Of a stretch of DNA of 64,000 nucleotides, positions 37,008-44,822 are shown piece after piece. Each line of letters starts with the position of its first letter. The first letter of the stretch is position 1. A program made the position numbers and the translations under genes. A model generated the notes under the pieces. It saw only the letters and a list, made by a program, of their open reading frames with translations, made no database searches and was not told the origin of the DNA. This DNA is from G963668655 sp963668655. Its GTDB lineage: Bacteria; Myxococcota_A; SURF-8. The stretch spans positions 310,001 to 374,000 of the forward strand of contig CAXXPQ010000004.1 of NCBI GenBank assembly GCA_963668655.2. The letters run 5' to 3'.

Positions 37008-39268
37008 ACCGTCGCCATCGCATCGGGGTTTTCGATTCGGGAATCGGAGGTCTGGACCTCCTGGAACGCCTGCGGAGCCTTCTTCCCGGAGAACGCTTCT
37101 ATTATTTCAGCGACACGGTAAACAATCCGTACGGCGAGCGCTCTCCGGAAGAGATCGAGCGCTTCCTCGCGGACATCGTGGAAGGCATGCTGCTGCGCCG
37201 GGTGAAACTGATCCTGGTGGCCTGCAACACGGCCTCGGCGGTCATGAACGGCCTGGGCGAGGATCATCCGCTACGAGTGCGGCTGCGCCGGGAGGGAGTG
37301 GACGTCATCGGCATGACGAGCGGCGAGGCGGTCCGCGACCTGCGCGTCCTTCATCCCCGGCGGGTGGCCGTGCTCGCCACGCGGCTCACCGCGGAAAGCG
37401 GCGTCTACGGGCGGCTCATCCGAGAACGGATCCCGGAAGCGGAGGTGCGGGAAGTCGCCGCGCCGGAAATGGTGGAGGCGGTGGAGAACGGTTACGGACG
37501 GGAACGAACGCTCGCGACCGTCCGCCGGGCGCTTTCTCCGCTCTCGGATTTCCCCATGGACGCCCTGGTTCTGGGCTGCACCCATTTTCCCCACATCCGC
37601 GAAGCCATCCGCGAGGCGGTCGGCCCATCCGTCCACATCCACAACCCGGCCGTGTCCATCGCGGATTTCGTGAAGGCTTACCTTAACGTGCGCGGACTGT
37701 TGTGCGACCCCGGCGAGGACGTCCCCCGGGAGCGCGAGTCCGTGCTCTTCACCAACGGCGACGCGGACACCGCCCGGAAGCGCCTGGCCACGCTGGGTCT
37801 GGGCGGACGCTTCGCCGTGCGGCAGGTGGATATCCGCAGCGACCTTTCCGGAAAGGCCGTGGACGTGGTGGGATACGGCCTGACGGGCAAAAGCCTGGTG
37901 GCGCACCTGGCCGAACGCCGCCTGTCCCGCCTGACCGTCCGCGATCACCAGGACGGGATGAAGGAAAAACTATTCCGCGATTTTCCCGGGTTGAAGGCGG
38001 ACACGGTGACGGGAGACGGGTATCTGAACGGCCTGGAACGTTCCGACGTGGTGTTCCGAAGCCCCGGGATTCCGCCGAACCTGGAGGCTTTCCGAAGGGC
38101 GCGGGCTCAGGGCGTTCCGGTGCAGACGGACATCGATCTTTTCCTGCGGGAAGCGAAGGGGCGGAAGGTGGCCGTGACCGGGACCAACGGCAAAACCACC
38201 ACGACGATGCTGGTGCATCGGCTGTTCGATCGGGCCACGAACGGAAAATCCCGGCTGGTGGGCAACGTGGGGCGTCCCGTCCTGGAAGAGATGAACGCGC
38301 TGGAGCCGGATTCCGTATCCGCGCTGGAACTGTCCAGTTTCCAGTTGGAGGAACTCGACGCCCTGCCGGTGGAAGCGGCCATCCTGCTGAACATCACTCC
38401 CGATCACCTGGACCGCCACGGCGACATGAACGGCTATATCCGGGCCAAGGGACGGATCTTCACGCTGCTGGAGCCAGACGCCTACGCCATTTACAACATC
38501 GACGACGAACACATCGTCAACGGCTTGCTTCCCCTGGGCTGCCGCGCCGTGATGGCGCCCTTCAGCCGAACGCACGGGCTTTTAAACGGCGCGTTTCCGG
38601 AGGGAAACGATCTGGTGTTCCGCATGGCGGGCCGGGAGGAACTGCGCGTTCCGAACTTCCTGCCCGCCCGGCGTTTCGTCGGAGAGCACAACCTGGAAAA
38701 CCTGCTGGCTTCCTCCCTGGCGGCTTATCTTCTGGATGTCCCAAGGGAAATCATCCTGGAAAATCTTCTGGCGTTTCGCGGGGTGACCTACCGCATCGAA
38801 CATTTTCACACGCTTTCCGACGTGGAATACTACGACGACAGCAAAGGCACCAACCCCGACGCCACGCTGAAAGCCCTTTCCGCCATGCGCCGACCGGTGC
38901 GGCTTCTGGCCGGCGGAACGAACAAAGGCACGTCTTTCGACGACATCGCCGTCGCCTGTTCCGGCGGGCGGGTGAAAAAAGCCTATCTTTTCGGACAGAT
39001 GGCGGAGAGTTTCGCAAAAAGCCTGCGGGGCCGGCGCTCCCCGCCGGACTTCGAGATTCTCGGTGGTTTGGAGGAAGCCGCCGGGCAGGCCGCGTCCGAA
39101 GCACGCCCTGGCGAATGCGTGCTGTTTTCTCCGGCCAGCGCCTCCCCCGCCGGGGAGAAATACTATCAGCGCGGAGACCGCTTCAAGGCCGTGATTCGCG
39201 CGCTGGGAACGGACGAGCGCACCGATCGCACCGAGTTCCTGCCCGACCCCCTGGCCGTCAAGCACTGA
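37004..39268 (+). CDS. Fused glutamate racemase - UDP-MurNAc-L-Ala:D-Glu ligase (MurI-MurD)
   Basis: One uninterrupted 754-residue frame. Residues 1 to about 275 are glutamate racemase: GVFDSGIGGLDLL, LVACNTAS with Cys74 and VLGCTHFPHI with Cys192, the two catalytic cysteines. Residues about 284 to 754 are MurD: VDVVGYGLTGKSLVAHL, the ATP loop VTGTNGKTTTTMLVHRL (392 on), LNITPDHLDRHG, YYDDSKGTNPDAT and LFSPASAS. The linker is under 10 residues. MurI makes D-glutamate and MurD uses it in the cytoplasmic stage of peptidoglycan synthesis, so the fusion joins consecutive steps. ATG 37004 overlaps the previous stop. Confidence 0.92.
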   Translation: MNRRHRIGVFDSGIGGLDLLERLRSLLPGERFYYFSDTVNNPYGERSPEEIERFLADIVEGMLLRRVKLILVACNTASAVMNGLGEDHPLRVRLRREGVDVIGMTSGEAVRDLRVLHPRRVAVLATRLTAESGVYGRLIRERIPEAEVREVAAPEMVEAVENGYGRERTLATVRRALSPLSDFPMDALVLGCTHFPHIREAIREAVGPSVHIHNPAVSIADFVKAYLNVRGLLCDPGEDVPRERESVLFTNGDADTARKRLATLGLGGRFAVRQVDIRSDLSGKAVDVVGYGLTGKSLVAHLAERRLSRLTVRDHQDGMKEKLFRDFPGLKADTVTGDGYLNGLERSDVVFRSPGIPPNLEAFRRARAQGVPVQTDIDLFLREAKGRKVAVTGTNGKTTTTMLVHRLFDRATNGKSRLVGNVGRPVLEEMNALEPDSVSALELSSFQLEELDALPVEAAILLNITPDHLDRHGDMNGYIRAKGRIFTLLEPDAYAIYNIDDEHIVNGLLPLGCRAVMAPFSRTHGLLNGAFPEGNDLVFRMAGREELRVPNFLPARRFVGEHNLENLLASSLAAYLLDVPREIILENLLAFRGVTYRIEHFHTLSDVEYYDDSKGTNPDATLKALSAMRRPVRLLAGGTNKGTSFDDIAVACSGGRVKKAYLFGQMAESFAKSLRGRRSPPDFEILGGLEEAAGQAASEARPGECVLFSPASASPAGEKYYQRGDRFKAVIRALGTDERTDRTEFLPDPLAVKH

Positions 39269-39328
39269 AAAACAAGCCTTTTTCCAGAAAAACGGAAAGT
39301 CTTCCCGAGTTTTCCCGCCCGTCCGATG

Positions 39329-39847
39329 TTACTCGGCGCGTTCTCTCTCCACCAACCGATTCACCGAAGCCAGAAGGTTGCGCGCTCCCCGGGTGTATTT
39401 CACCAGGGTTTCCAACGGTTTGACCAGCCGCGCCGCCGTTCGTCGATGGGTGGCGGACGGCGCCGTTTTCTTCAGAATGCGAGCGCATTCCAGAATATCG
39501 TCGAACTCGATCCGCACCGTTTCGATCTGGCGGCGGATGCGCCCCACCACGTGCCCGATGGTGATGCGCCATAAATCCGAGTTGGCCTCGTAATAATCCC
39601 GCCGATCCCTGGGACGATGAATGCGGCGGACAAAGCCCGCTTCAAGCAATTCCCGCATGGCCGTGCTTACGTTTCCCCGGCTGGCCCCGGTGCGTTCCAT
39701 CAGATCGTCCTGGCTCAGCGGCTCCTCCGCCAGGACCAGGCGACCCAGAAGCCGCCCCTCCATGGCTCCCACGATACCGACTTCCTTGGCGAACGTCGCC
39801 ATGGCTTCGCAAAACCGACTTTCCAAGCTCTCGATGGATTCGGGCAT
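39329..39847 (-). CDS. GbsR/MarR-type winged-helix transcriptional regulator
   Basis: The 172-residue protein has a GbsR-like DNA-binding core: EGRLLGRLVLAEEPLSQDDL, then GASRGNVSTAMRELLEAGFVRR as recognition helix and RDRRDYYEAN as the wing. A long C-terminal helix probably dimerises. ATG 39845-39847 with AAAGG upstream is chosen; an ATG at 39889 falls inside the -10 of the promoter at 39885-39913 and so cannot be on that transcript. It is divergent from the radical SAM-flavodoxin fusion and is a good candidate regulator of it. Ligand unknown. Confidence 0.82.
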   Translation of the reverse strand: MPESIESLESRFCEAMATFAKEVGIVGAMEGRLLGRLVLAEEPLSQDDLMERTGASRGNVSTAMRELLEAGFVRRIHRPRDRRDYYEANSDLWRITIGHVVGRIRRQIETVRIEFDDILECARILKKTAPSATHRRTAARLVKPLETLVKYTRGARNLLASVNRLVERERAE

Positions 39848-39884
39848 TTTCACGCCTTTCAGAAATGATTGAAAGCCCGGAATC

Positions 39885-39913
39885 AGCATACCTCAGTCTA
39901 CGCAATGCGTCAA
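39885..39913 (-). promoter_or_regulatory. Promoter of the GbsR-like regulator
   Basis: Minus strand TTGACG (39913-39908), 17-bp spacer, TATGCT (39890-39885). Start predicted near 39878, 31 nt before the chosen ATG. This places the longer candidate start at 39889 upstream of transcription. Confidence 0.7.
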
Positions 39914-39973
39914 GAACGTCTCCGTTCTCCGGGCTTGCGCCTTCATTTTTTCCGGCATCGATCCGACGGGCTG

Positions 39974-39982
39974 TGGTACACT
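39974..39982 (+). promoter_or_regulatory. Extended -10 promoter of the radical SAM-flavodoxin gene
   Basis: TGG-TACACT with no clear -35 at the expected distance, the kind of promoter that often needs an activator. Start predicted near 39989. It lies back to back with the regulator promoter, about 60 bp apart. Confidence 0.4.
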
Positions 39983-40039
39983 CCGGCTCGTGAAAATATG
40001 GAAATCGACGGATATTCGGATCAGGAGGCCCAGGCGTTC

Positions 40040-42058
40040 ATGTCGATCCCCGAAGGAAAGACCCTTGCCGTTCTGAACGTGCCCTACGTCTACGTGGAAG
40101 AAGATCTCTGTCCGCTCTACCAGGTCTCCCTGGATACGTTGCGCATCGTAACGCTGTTGAAAAATCACGGAAACGCGGTGACGTTCATCAACCTGCGCGA
40201 CACCGATACGTTTTCCTGGAAATCCCGGCGCGCGGGGCTCGAAGGCCGGACCGAACTGCCCATGCTCACCAACGCCCGGCCCCGCAAATACATGGCCGCC
40301 CGGCTTCTGGAAATGAAACCGGAGCCCGACGAAATTCTGATCGTCTGCAATCTGGCCCTGGCGCCCTACACCTTCGACCTCGACATGATCGCCCAGATCG
40401 TCAAGGTCTGCCGCAAGATTCATCCGCAAGCCACGTTGAAGCTGGGAGGCGACTTCATCGATTTCTTCGGCGAATACGTTCGGGAAGGATCCATCGATCA
40501 CGACGGATTCATCGGCTTCGGCGATCTGGACGCCTTCCCGCCGGACTTCTCGGTCGAAAAGTTCTGGAAATACGGACTGTTCCAACTGACGCGTGGATGC
40601 AACAACCGTTGCTCGTTCTGCATCGCGGCCCGCCAGAAGCCTCGGGCGCTGTCTTTGGATGACACGCTTTCCTACATGAAGGCGTTTTACAAACAGTACA
40701 AGCCGGACATTTTTTGGAACTGGGATCCCAACTGCCTGCTTTACCCGGATCATTTCACCGACTTCCTGGACGCCTACGCCCAAAGCGGCATGAAGGCCGG
40801 GTTGAATTTCGCCCTCGGGTTCCAGACCGACCGCCTGGATGGACGAATCATCGACAAGTTGAAAGCGGCCCGGGTGAATCTTTTCACCCTGCCCTTCGAG
40901 TCCGGCAGTCTGAAAGCCAACCGCAATATCGGAAAGCCCTACAGCATCATTTCCTCCATTCAGAAGCTGAAACTGCTGGAGGAAAAGCGAGCGAACTTCA
41001 ACCAGGTGCAAAGTTCCTACATCATCGGGTATCCCCACGACGATTTTCGTTCCATCTTCCGAATCCAGGCCGCCATTCTGAACAAGAAAACGCTTCCCCT
41101 GCCCTTCCCGCTCTACGTGTTTCCCCAAACCATCGAATTCTCGGGAAACCGCGAACAACTGGAGAAAAAGAACTTTTCGGAGCTGCACGGACAGCTCTGG
41201 CCGCTGGTCAAACAGTCCGAATTGGAGATGTATCGCAACCTGCTGCGCTTCCTGCTGATCGGAGATCTTGAGAAAGCCAAGGAAAATCTGCACCTTCTGG
41301 CTCCGGGCCTGCGAAGTCTTTTCCTGGAGGAATTGGCGCTTTCGGAGGAATTCATCGCACTTTGCGAATCGGCCGAGGAGGACAGTCCGGAAGAACTGGC
41401 GCGCATCGAAAACACGATGCAAAAACGCATCGGCGCACGGAAACTATTGTATATCTTCGTGAATCCGAAACCGGAAGAACGCTCCACTTCTCGGCGGATG
41501 GGGCGGGTCTTCGTGGAGCGCTGGCAAAAGGAAAACCCGGAGGGAGAAGTCACGGAACTGGACCTGTATCGGGACGGTCTGACCTTTCTGACGGAGGATT
41601 TCCTGGACTTCATTTACCACCGGAAAACGCGGGAAAAACTGTCGGACGAGGCCCGGCATCTGGCGGATCTCACCGATCGCTATGTCGCCCTTCTGCGTGA
41701 GGCGGATCGTATCGTGCTGGCGACTCCCATGTATACACTCTCCATCCCCGCGATTCTGAAGGCGTTTTTCGAAGTCGTCGCCAGCAGGCTTTTCTTCGAG
41801 ATGGGCGAAACGCTTTCCCCGAAACCGGTCTGCTGCATCCTGCCCCGGGACGGCGTTTATCCGGAACTTGGCCGGGGACGGATCGACGATCCCCAGATCA
41901 ATGTGCAGGAACGCTTATTGCTTTCCGCGTTCGACTTCATCGGGATCGGCCGGGAAATCGAATTTCTCCCCGTGCAGGGGCTGCACGACGCCTCCAGGCG
42001 GGAGGAAATTCTTTCCGAAGCCACGGAAAGAATTCGAAACGTGGCCCGACGATTCTGA
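40040..42058 (+). CDS. Radical SAM enzyme fused to an AzoR-like flavodoxin-fold reductase domain
   Basis: The 672-residue protein has a B12-binding-like N-terminal region (about 8-165, with LKLGGDFIDFFGEY), a radical SAM domain with LTRGCNNRCSFCIAARQK (Cys187, 191, 194) and FWNWDPNCLLYPDHF, and a C-terminal domain (about 467-672) resembling FMN-dependent NADH-azoreductase: STSRRMGRVFVERWQKENP, EVTELDLYRDGL, IVLATPMYTLSIPAILKAFFE. No cobalamin His motif (DxHxxG) was seen in the N-terminal region. ATG 40040 has AGGAGG at 40023-40028; ATG 39998 has none. The reductase part might supply electrons for SAM cleavage. Product unknown. Confidence 0.82.
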   Translation: MSIPEGKTLAVLNVPYVYVEEDLCPLYQVSLDTLRIVTLLKNHGNAVTFINLRDTDTFSWKSRRAGLEGRTELPMLTNARPRKYMAARLLEMKPEPDEILIVCNLALAPYTFDLDMIAQIVKVCRKIHPQATLKLGGDFIDFFGEYVREGSIDHDGFIGFGDLDAFPPDFSVEKFWKYGLFQLTRGCNNRCSFCIAARQKPRALSLDDTLSYMKAFYKQYKPDIFWNWDPNCLLYPDHFTDFLDAYAQSGMKAGLNFALGFQTDRLDGRIIDKLKAARVNLFTLPFESGSLKANRNIGKPYSIISSIQKLKLLEEKRANFNQVQSSYIIGYPHDDFRSIFRIQAAILNKKTLPLPFPLYVFPQTIEFSGNREQLEKKNFSELHGQLWPLVKQSELEMYRNLLRFLLIGDLEKAKENLHLLAPGLRSLFLEELALSEEFIALCESAEEDSPEELARIENTMQKRIGARKLLYIFVNPKPEERSTSRRMGRVFVERWQKENPEGEVTELDLYRDGLTFLTEDFLDFIYHRKTREKLSDEARHLADLTDRYVALLREADRIVLATPMYTLSIPAILKAFFEVVASRLFFEMGETLSPKPVCCILPRDGVYPELGRGRIDDPQINVQERLLLSAFDFIGIGREIEFLPVQGLHDASRREEILSEATERIRNVARRF

Positions 42059-42086
42059 AAGCCGGACGCCCGCTTCCCCAGCCATG

Positions 42087-42120
42087 AAAAAGCCGGAAGG
42101 CCTACACCATCCGGCTTTTT
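42087..42120. terminator. Bidirectional intrinsic terminator
   Basis: An 11-bp perfect stem, AAAAAGCCGGA (42087-42097) and TCCGGCTTTTT (42110-42120), lies between two converging genes. A-run and T-run flank the stem symmetrically, so it can end both the radical SAM-flavodoxin transcript and the lipoprotein transcript. Confidence 0.92.
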
Positions 42121-42145
42121 CTTTATCCGTCACCCGACGAAGCGT

Positions 42146-43219
42146 CTACAGGGCGGGCATGGTTCCCTTCCAGATTTCGGCGAAATCGCCATTGCGGTGA
42201 TCTTCCCAGTAGATTTCGCTTCCATGAAGGAAGGGATAACGCTGGTCGTTGGCCTCGTTCGTCACCTGGATATAGTCGTTTTCGTCGTTCATGGTTTCCA
42301 GATCGGCGGCCCAGAGATCGTAGTTGCCGTTGGAATTGTCGCTCCAGACGAGCACCGTTCCGAACAGGCGCAGATCCACGATCAGAGCGGCGTTGGTGTT
42401 CAGGGGATCGACGTTGACCGCCACCGCCGGAACCGCCGCATCCGTGAAGTTATACGTCATGATGTCGTTGGTTTCCTGGTCCACCCAGGCCACCCACGGG
42501 TCGGCGTATTGCAACACGCCGCCGAAATGCTGGCCTTCCGCCAGTTTCTGGGCGGTCGGATTGGCGTCGTCCAGGTTGACCTTGAACAATCTTCCGTCCG
42601 TGGTTCCCACGATCGCCACGCTTCCTTTGCAGGTAAACGAACCGACGCTCATGGAAATGGAGGTGCCCGGGTCCACCAGCGTGATGGGTTCGCGTTCCTT
42701 GGGATCGGTGAAAGTGGACAACGCGATTTTGTACAGCTGCCCTCCCGGCCGCGTTCCGACCAGGACATCCAGATCCCGAAGATCGCGGGAGATGCACAGT
42801 CCCGGAACCAGGCTTCCCGTCTGGGCGAACTCCGTCGTGCCGTTCCAGCGGTGCCGATAGCTGTCCGCCACGTTCCACACGAAATAATTTTCATTCATGG
42901 CGTATTGGCCGACGGACCAGGGAACCGAGGTGCTTCCCATCATGTCCACGGCCTGGGGATCCGAGGCGTCCATGGCCTGATAATAGATACCGCTGCTGTT
43001 GTGGAACACGATCAGCGTCTGGATTTCCTTTTCGTAGATCGTCGGCATTTTGTAGTCCACGCCGTCGCCGCCCAGAACGAGCGTTCCGGAAATCGGCCCG
43101 GAAGGCTGATCGTCGTCGCCCCCGTTATTCCCGCCATCGTCCGCACATCCGAGCGCCAGCATCGACAGGGCCAGAAGAACGATCAGACCGAACAGCAAGA
43201 TCAATCCGCTTTTCCGCAT
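42146..43219 (-). CDS. Lipoprotein with beta-propeller-like (TolB-type) repeats
   Basis: The 357-residue protein has a lipoprotein signal ending SMLALGC with Cys around residue 25, followed by a disordered DDGGNNGGDDDQPSG linker. The rest is beta-rich with repeated patterns such as LVWSDNSNGNYDLWAADLE and IYWEDHRNGDFAEIWKG, resembling WD40/TolB-like propeller blades. Function unknown; probably surface or periplasm-facing. The ATG at 43217-43219 has AAGGAG 6 nt upstream; an in-frame GTG at 43234 overlaps that site and is less likely. Monocistronic, with its own promoter and terminator. Confidence 0.75.
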   Translation of the reverse strand: MRKSGLILLFGLIVLLALSMLALGCADDGGNNGGDDDQPSGPISGTLVLGGDGVDYKMPTIYEKEIQTLIVFHNSSGIYYQAMDASDPQAVDMMGSTSVPWSVGQYAMNENYFVWNVADSYRHRWNGTTEFAQTGSLVPGLCISRDLRDLDVLVGTRPGGQLYKIALSTFTDPKEREPITLVDPGTSISMSVGSFTCKGSVAIVGTTDGRLFKVNLDDANPTAQKLAEGQHFGGVLQYADPWVAWVDQETNDIMTYNFTDAAVPAVAVNVDPLNTNAALIVDLRLFGTVLVWSDNSNGNYDLWAADLETMNDENDYIQVTNEANDQRYPFLHGSEIYWEDHRNGDFAEIWKGTMPAL

Positions 43220-43293
43220 GGTTTTCTCCTTCACGATCGTTTCCCGAATCCGGGGTTTCTTTTGATTTCTTTCTCGATACCGAATCCCAAGCG

Positions 43294-43322
43294 ACTGTAG
43301 ACGATTCGGACCGAAATTTCAA
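43294..43322 (-). promoter_or_regulatory. Promoter of the lipoprotein gene
   Basis: Minus strand TTGAAA (43322-43317), 17-bp spacer, TACAGT (43299-43294). Start predicted near 43288, giving a leader of about 69 nt. Confidence 0.6.
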
Positions 43323-43355
43323 GCAAGAACACATCCACAAACCGTTCCGGAATTT

Positions 43356-44732
43356 CTACGCTTTCACCGGTTCGAAGTGGGCGGAGAAATGGCGCAGGAA
43401 GGGCGGCTGCCAGGTGATTCGCACTCCGGGAATGCGGTCCCGTTCCGCGAAAATCTCCAGAATCGCCTCCGCCAGATAGTCCACGTGACTCTGGGTATAC
43501 ACTCGCCGCGGAATGGTCAGCCGTACCAGATCCATGGACGACGGCACTTCGTTGCCGTTTTCGTCCTTTTTGCCGAACATCACCGAACCGATCTCCACGC
43601 CCCGGATCCCGGCGTATTCGTACAGCGCGCAGGATAAGGCCCAGGCGGGGTACTGATCCAGCGGAATGTGGGGCAGAAAGGAGCGGGCGTCGATATAGAT
43701 GGCATGACCGCCGGGCGGCTCGACGATCTTCACCCCGCCTTCCCGGAGCTTCCGGGCGAAGTAATTCACGCTGGCGATGCGGTATTGAAGATAGGGCTCT
43801 TCCAGAACTTCCCGCAGGCCCACGGCGATGGCTTCCAGATCGCGCCCGGCCAGCCCGCCGTAGGTCGGAAAGCCCTCGGTCAGAATCAGCAGATCCTTGC
43901 ACTTCTGGGCCAGATCGTCGTCGTTCATGGCCAGAAATCCGCCGATGTTGACCATGGCGTCCTTCTTGGCGCTCATGGTGCAGCCGTCGGCGTAAGAGAA
44001 CATCTCCCGGGCGATATCCTTGATGTTTTTGTTTTCGTATCCCGGCTCGCGCAGTTTGATGAAATAGGCGTTCTCGGCGAAGCGGCAGGCATCGATGATG
44101 AACGGGATGCCGTGGGAATGCAGCAGTTCGCCGGTGGCCTTGATGTTGGCCATGGAAACGGGCTGGCCGCCACCGGAGTTGTTGGTCACCGTAATCATTC
44201 CGGCCGGGATGTTCTCTTTCCCCACTTCTTGAATGACCCGCTCCAGGGCGTCAAGGTCGATGTTGCCCTTGAAGGGATGCTCCACTTCCGGATGGCGGCC
44301 TTCCTCGATGACCAGATCCCGGGCATCGGCCTTGGTGAATTCGATGTTGGCGCGGGTGGTGTCGAAGTGAGTGTTGTTGGGGATAACCTTGCCTTCCCCG
44401 CCGATGATGGAAAACAGAATCCGCTCGGCCGCCCGGCCCTGGTGCGTGGGAATCACATGTTTGAAGCCGAAGATATCCCGGACGGCTTCCTCGAACCGGT
44501 AAAAGCTGGGGCTTCCGGCATAGGACTCGTCTCCCTGCATGAGCGCGGCCCACTGGTTGGCGCTCATGGCGGAGGTTCCGGAATCGGTCAGCAGGTCGAT
44601 GAGAATTTTCTCGGCGCGGATGAGGAAAACGTTATGATGCGCCTCTTTCAGGACGTCCCGCCGTTCCTCCCGGGTCGTGAAATTCAGCGGTTCCACCATT
44701 TTGATGCGAAAAGGTTCGATGATGGTCTTCAT
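43356..44732 (-). CDS. tnaA: Tryptophanase (beta-eliminating PLP lyase)
   Basis: Splits tryptophan to indole, pyruvate and ammonia. The 458-residue protein is clearly of the tryptophanase/tyrosine phenol-lyase family: IDLLTDSGTSAM, GDESYAGSPSFY, IPTHQGRAAERIL, ITVTNNSGGGQPVSMAN, PLP lysine in TMSAKKDAMVNIGGF and LVRLTIPRRVYTQSH. At the specificity position it reads GVEIGSV; from memory of the families, Val and Ile here match E. coli tryptophanase while tyrosine phenol-lyase has Met and Arg. Some other stretches are phenol-lyase-like (SANQWAALM), so the call is likely but not certain. AGGAG precedes the ATG. No TnaC-like leader peptide was found. Confidence 0.83.
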   Translation of the reverse strand: MKTIIEPFRIKMVEPLNFTTREERRDVLKEAHHNVFLIRAEKILIDLLTDSGTSAMSANQWAALMQGDESYAGSPSFYRFEEAVRDIFGFKHVIPTHQGRAAERILFSIIGGEGKVIPNNTHFDTTRANIEFTKADARDLVIEEGRHPEVEHPFKGNIDLDALERVIQEVGKENIPAGMITVTNNSGGGQPVSMANIKATGELLHSHGIPFIIDACRFAENAYFIKLREPGYENKNIKDIAREMFSYADGCTMSAKKDAMVNIGGFLAMNDDDLAQKCKDLLILTEGFPTYGGLAGRDLEAIAVGLREVLEEPYLQYRIASVNYFARKLREGGVKIVEPPGGHAIYIDARSFLPHIPLDQYPAWALSCALYEYAGIRGVEIGSVMFGKKDENGNEVPSSMDLVRLTIPRRVYTQSHVDYLAEAILEIFAERDRIPGVRITWQPPFLRHFSAHFEPVKA

Positions 44733-44748
44733 TCGGCAACTCCTGCGT

Positions 44749-44777
44749 AAAAAAGACCGGGAGCGAGACGCTCCCGG
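44749..44777 (-). terminator. Intrinsic terminator between the FHA gene and tnaA
   Basis: Minus strand stem of 9 bp, CCGGGAGCG / CGCTCCCGG with a 3-nt loop (44757-44777), followed by TCTTTTTT (A-run 44749-44754). It ends only about 16 nt before the tnaA ATG, so it also sits in the tnaA leader. Confidence 0.9.
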
Positions 44778-44822
44778 CCGTGTGTCGGTCGATGGGTCGA
44801 GGGACCGCCATGAGGTTCCGGA

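Noticed and set aside
43356..44732. Calling this gene tyrosine phenol-lyase
   Set aside because: Several blocks look phenol-lyase-like, but the residues at the substrate-specificity site (GVEIGSV) match tryptophanase, as does ACRFAENAYFIK.
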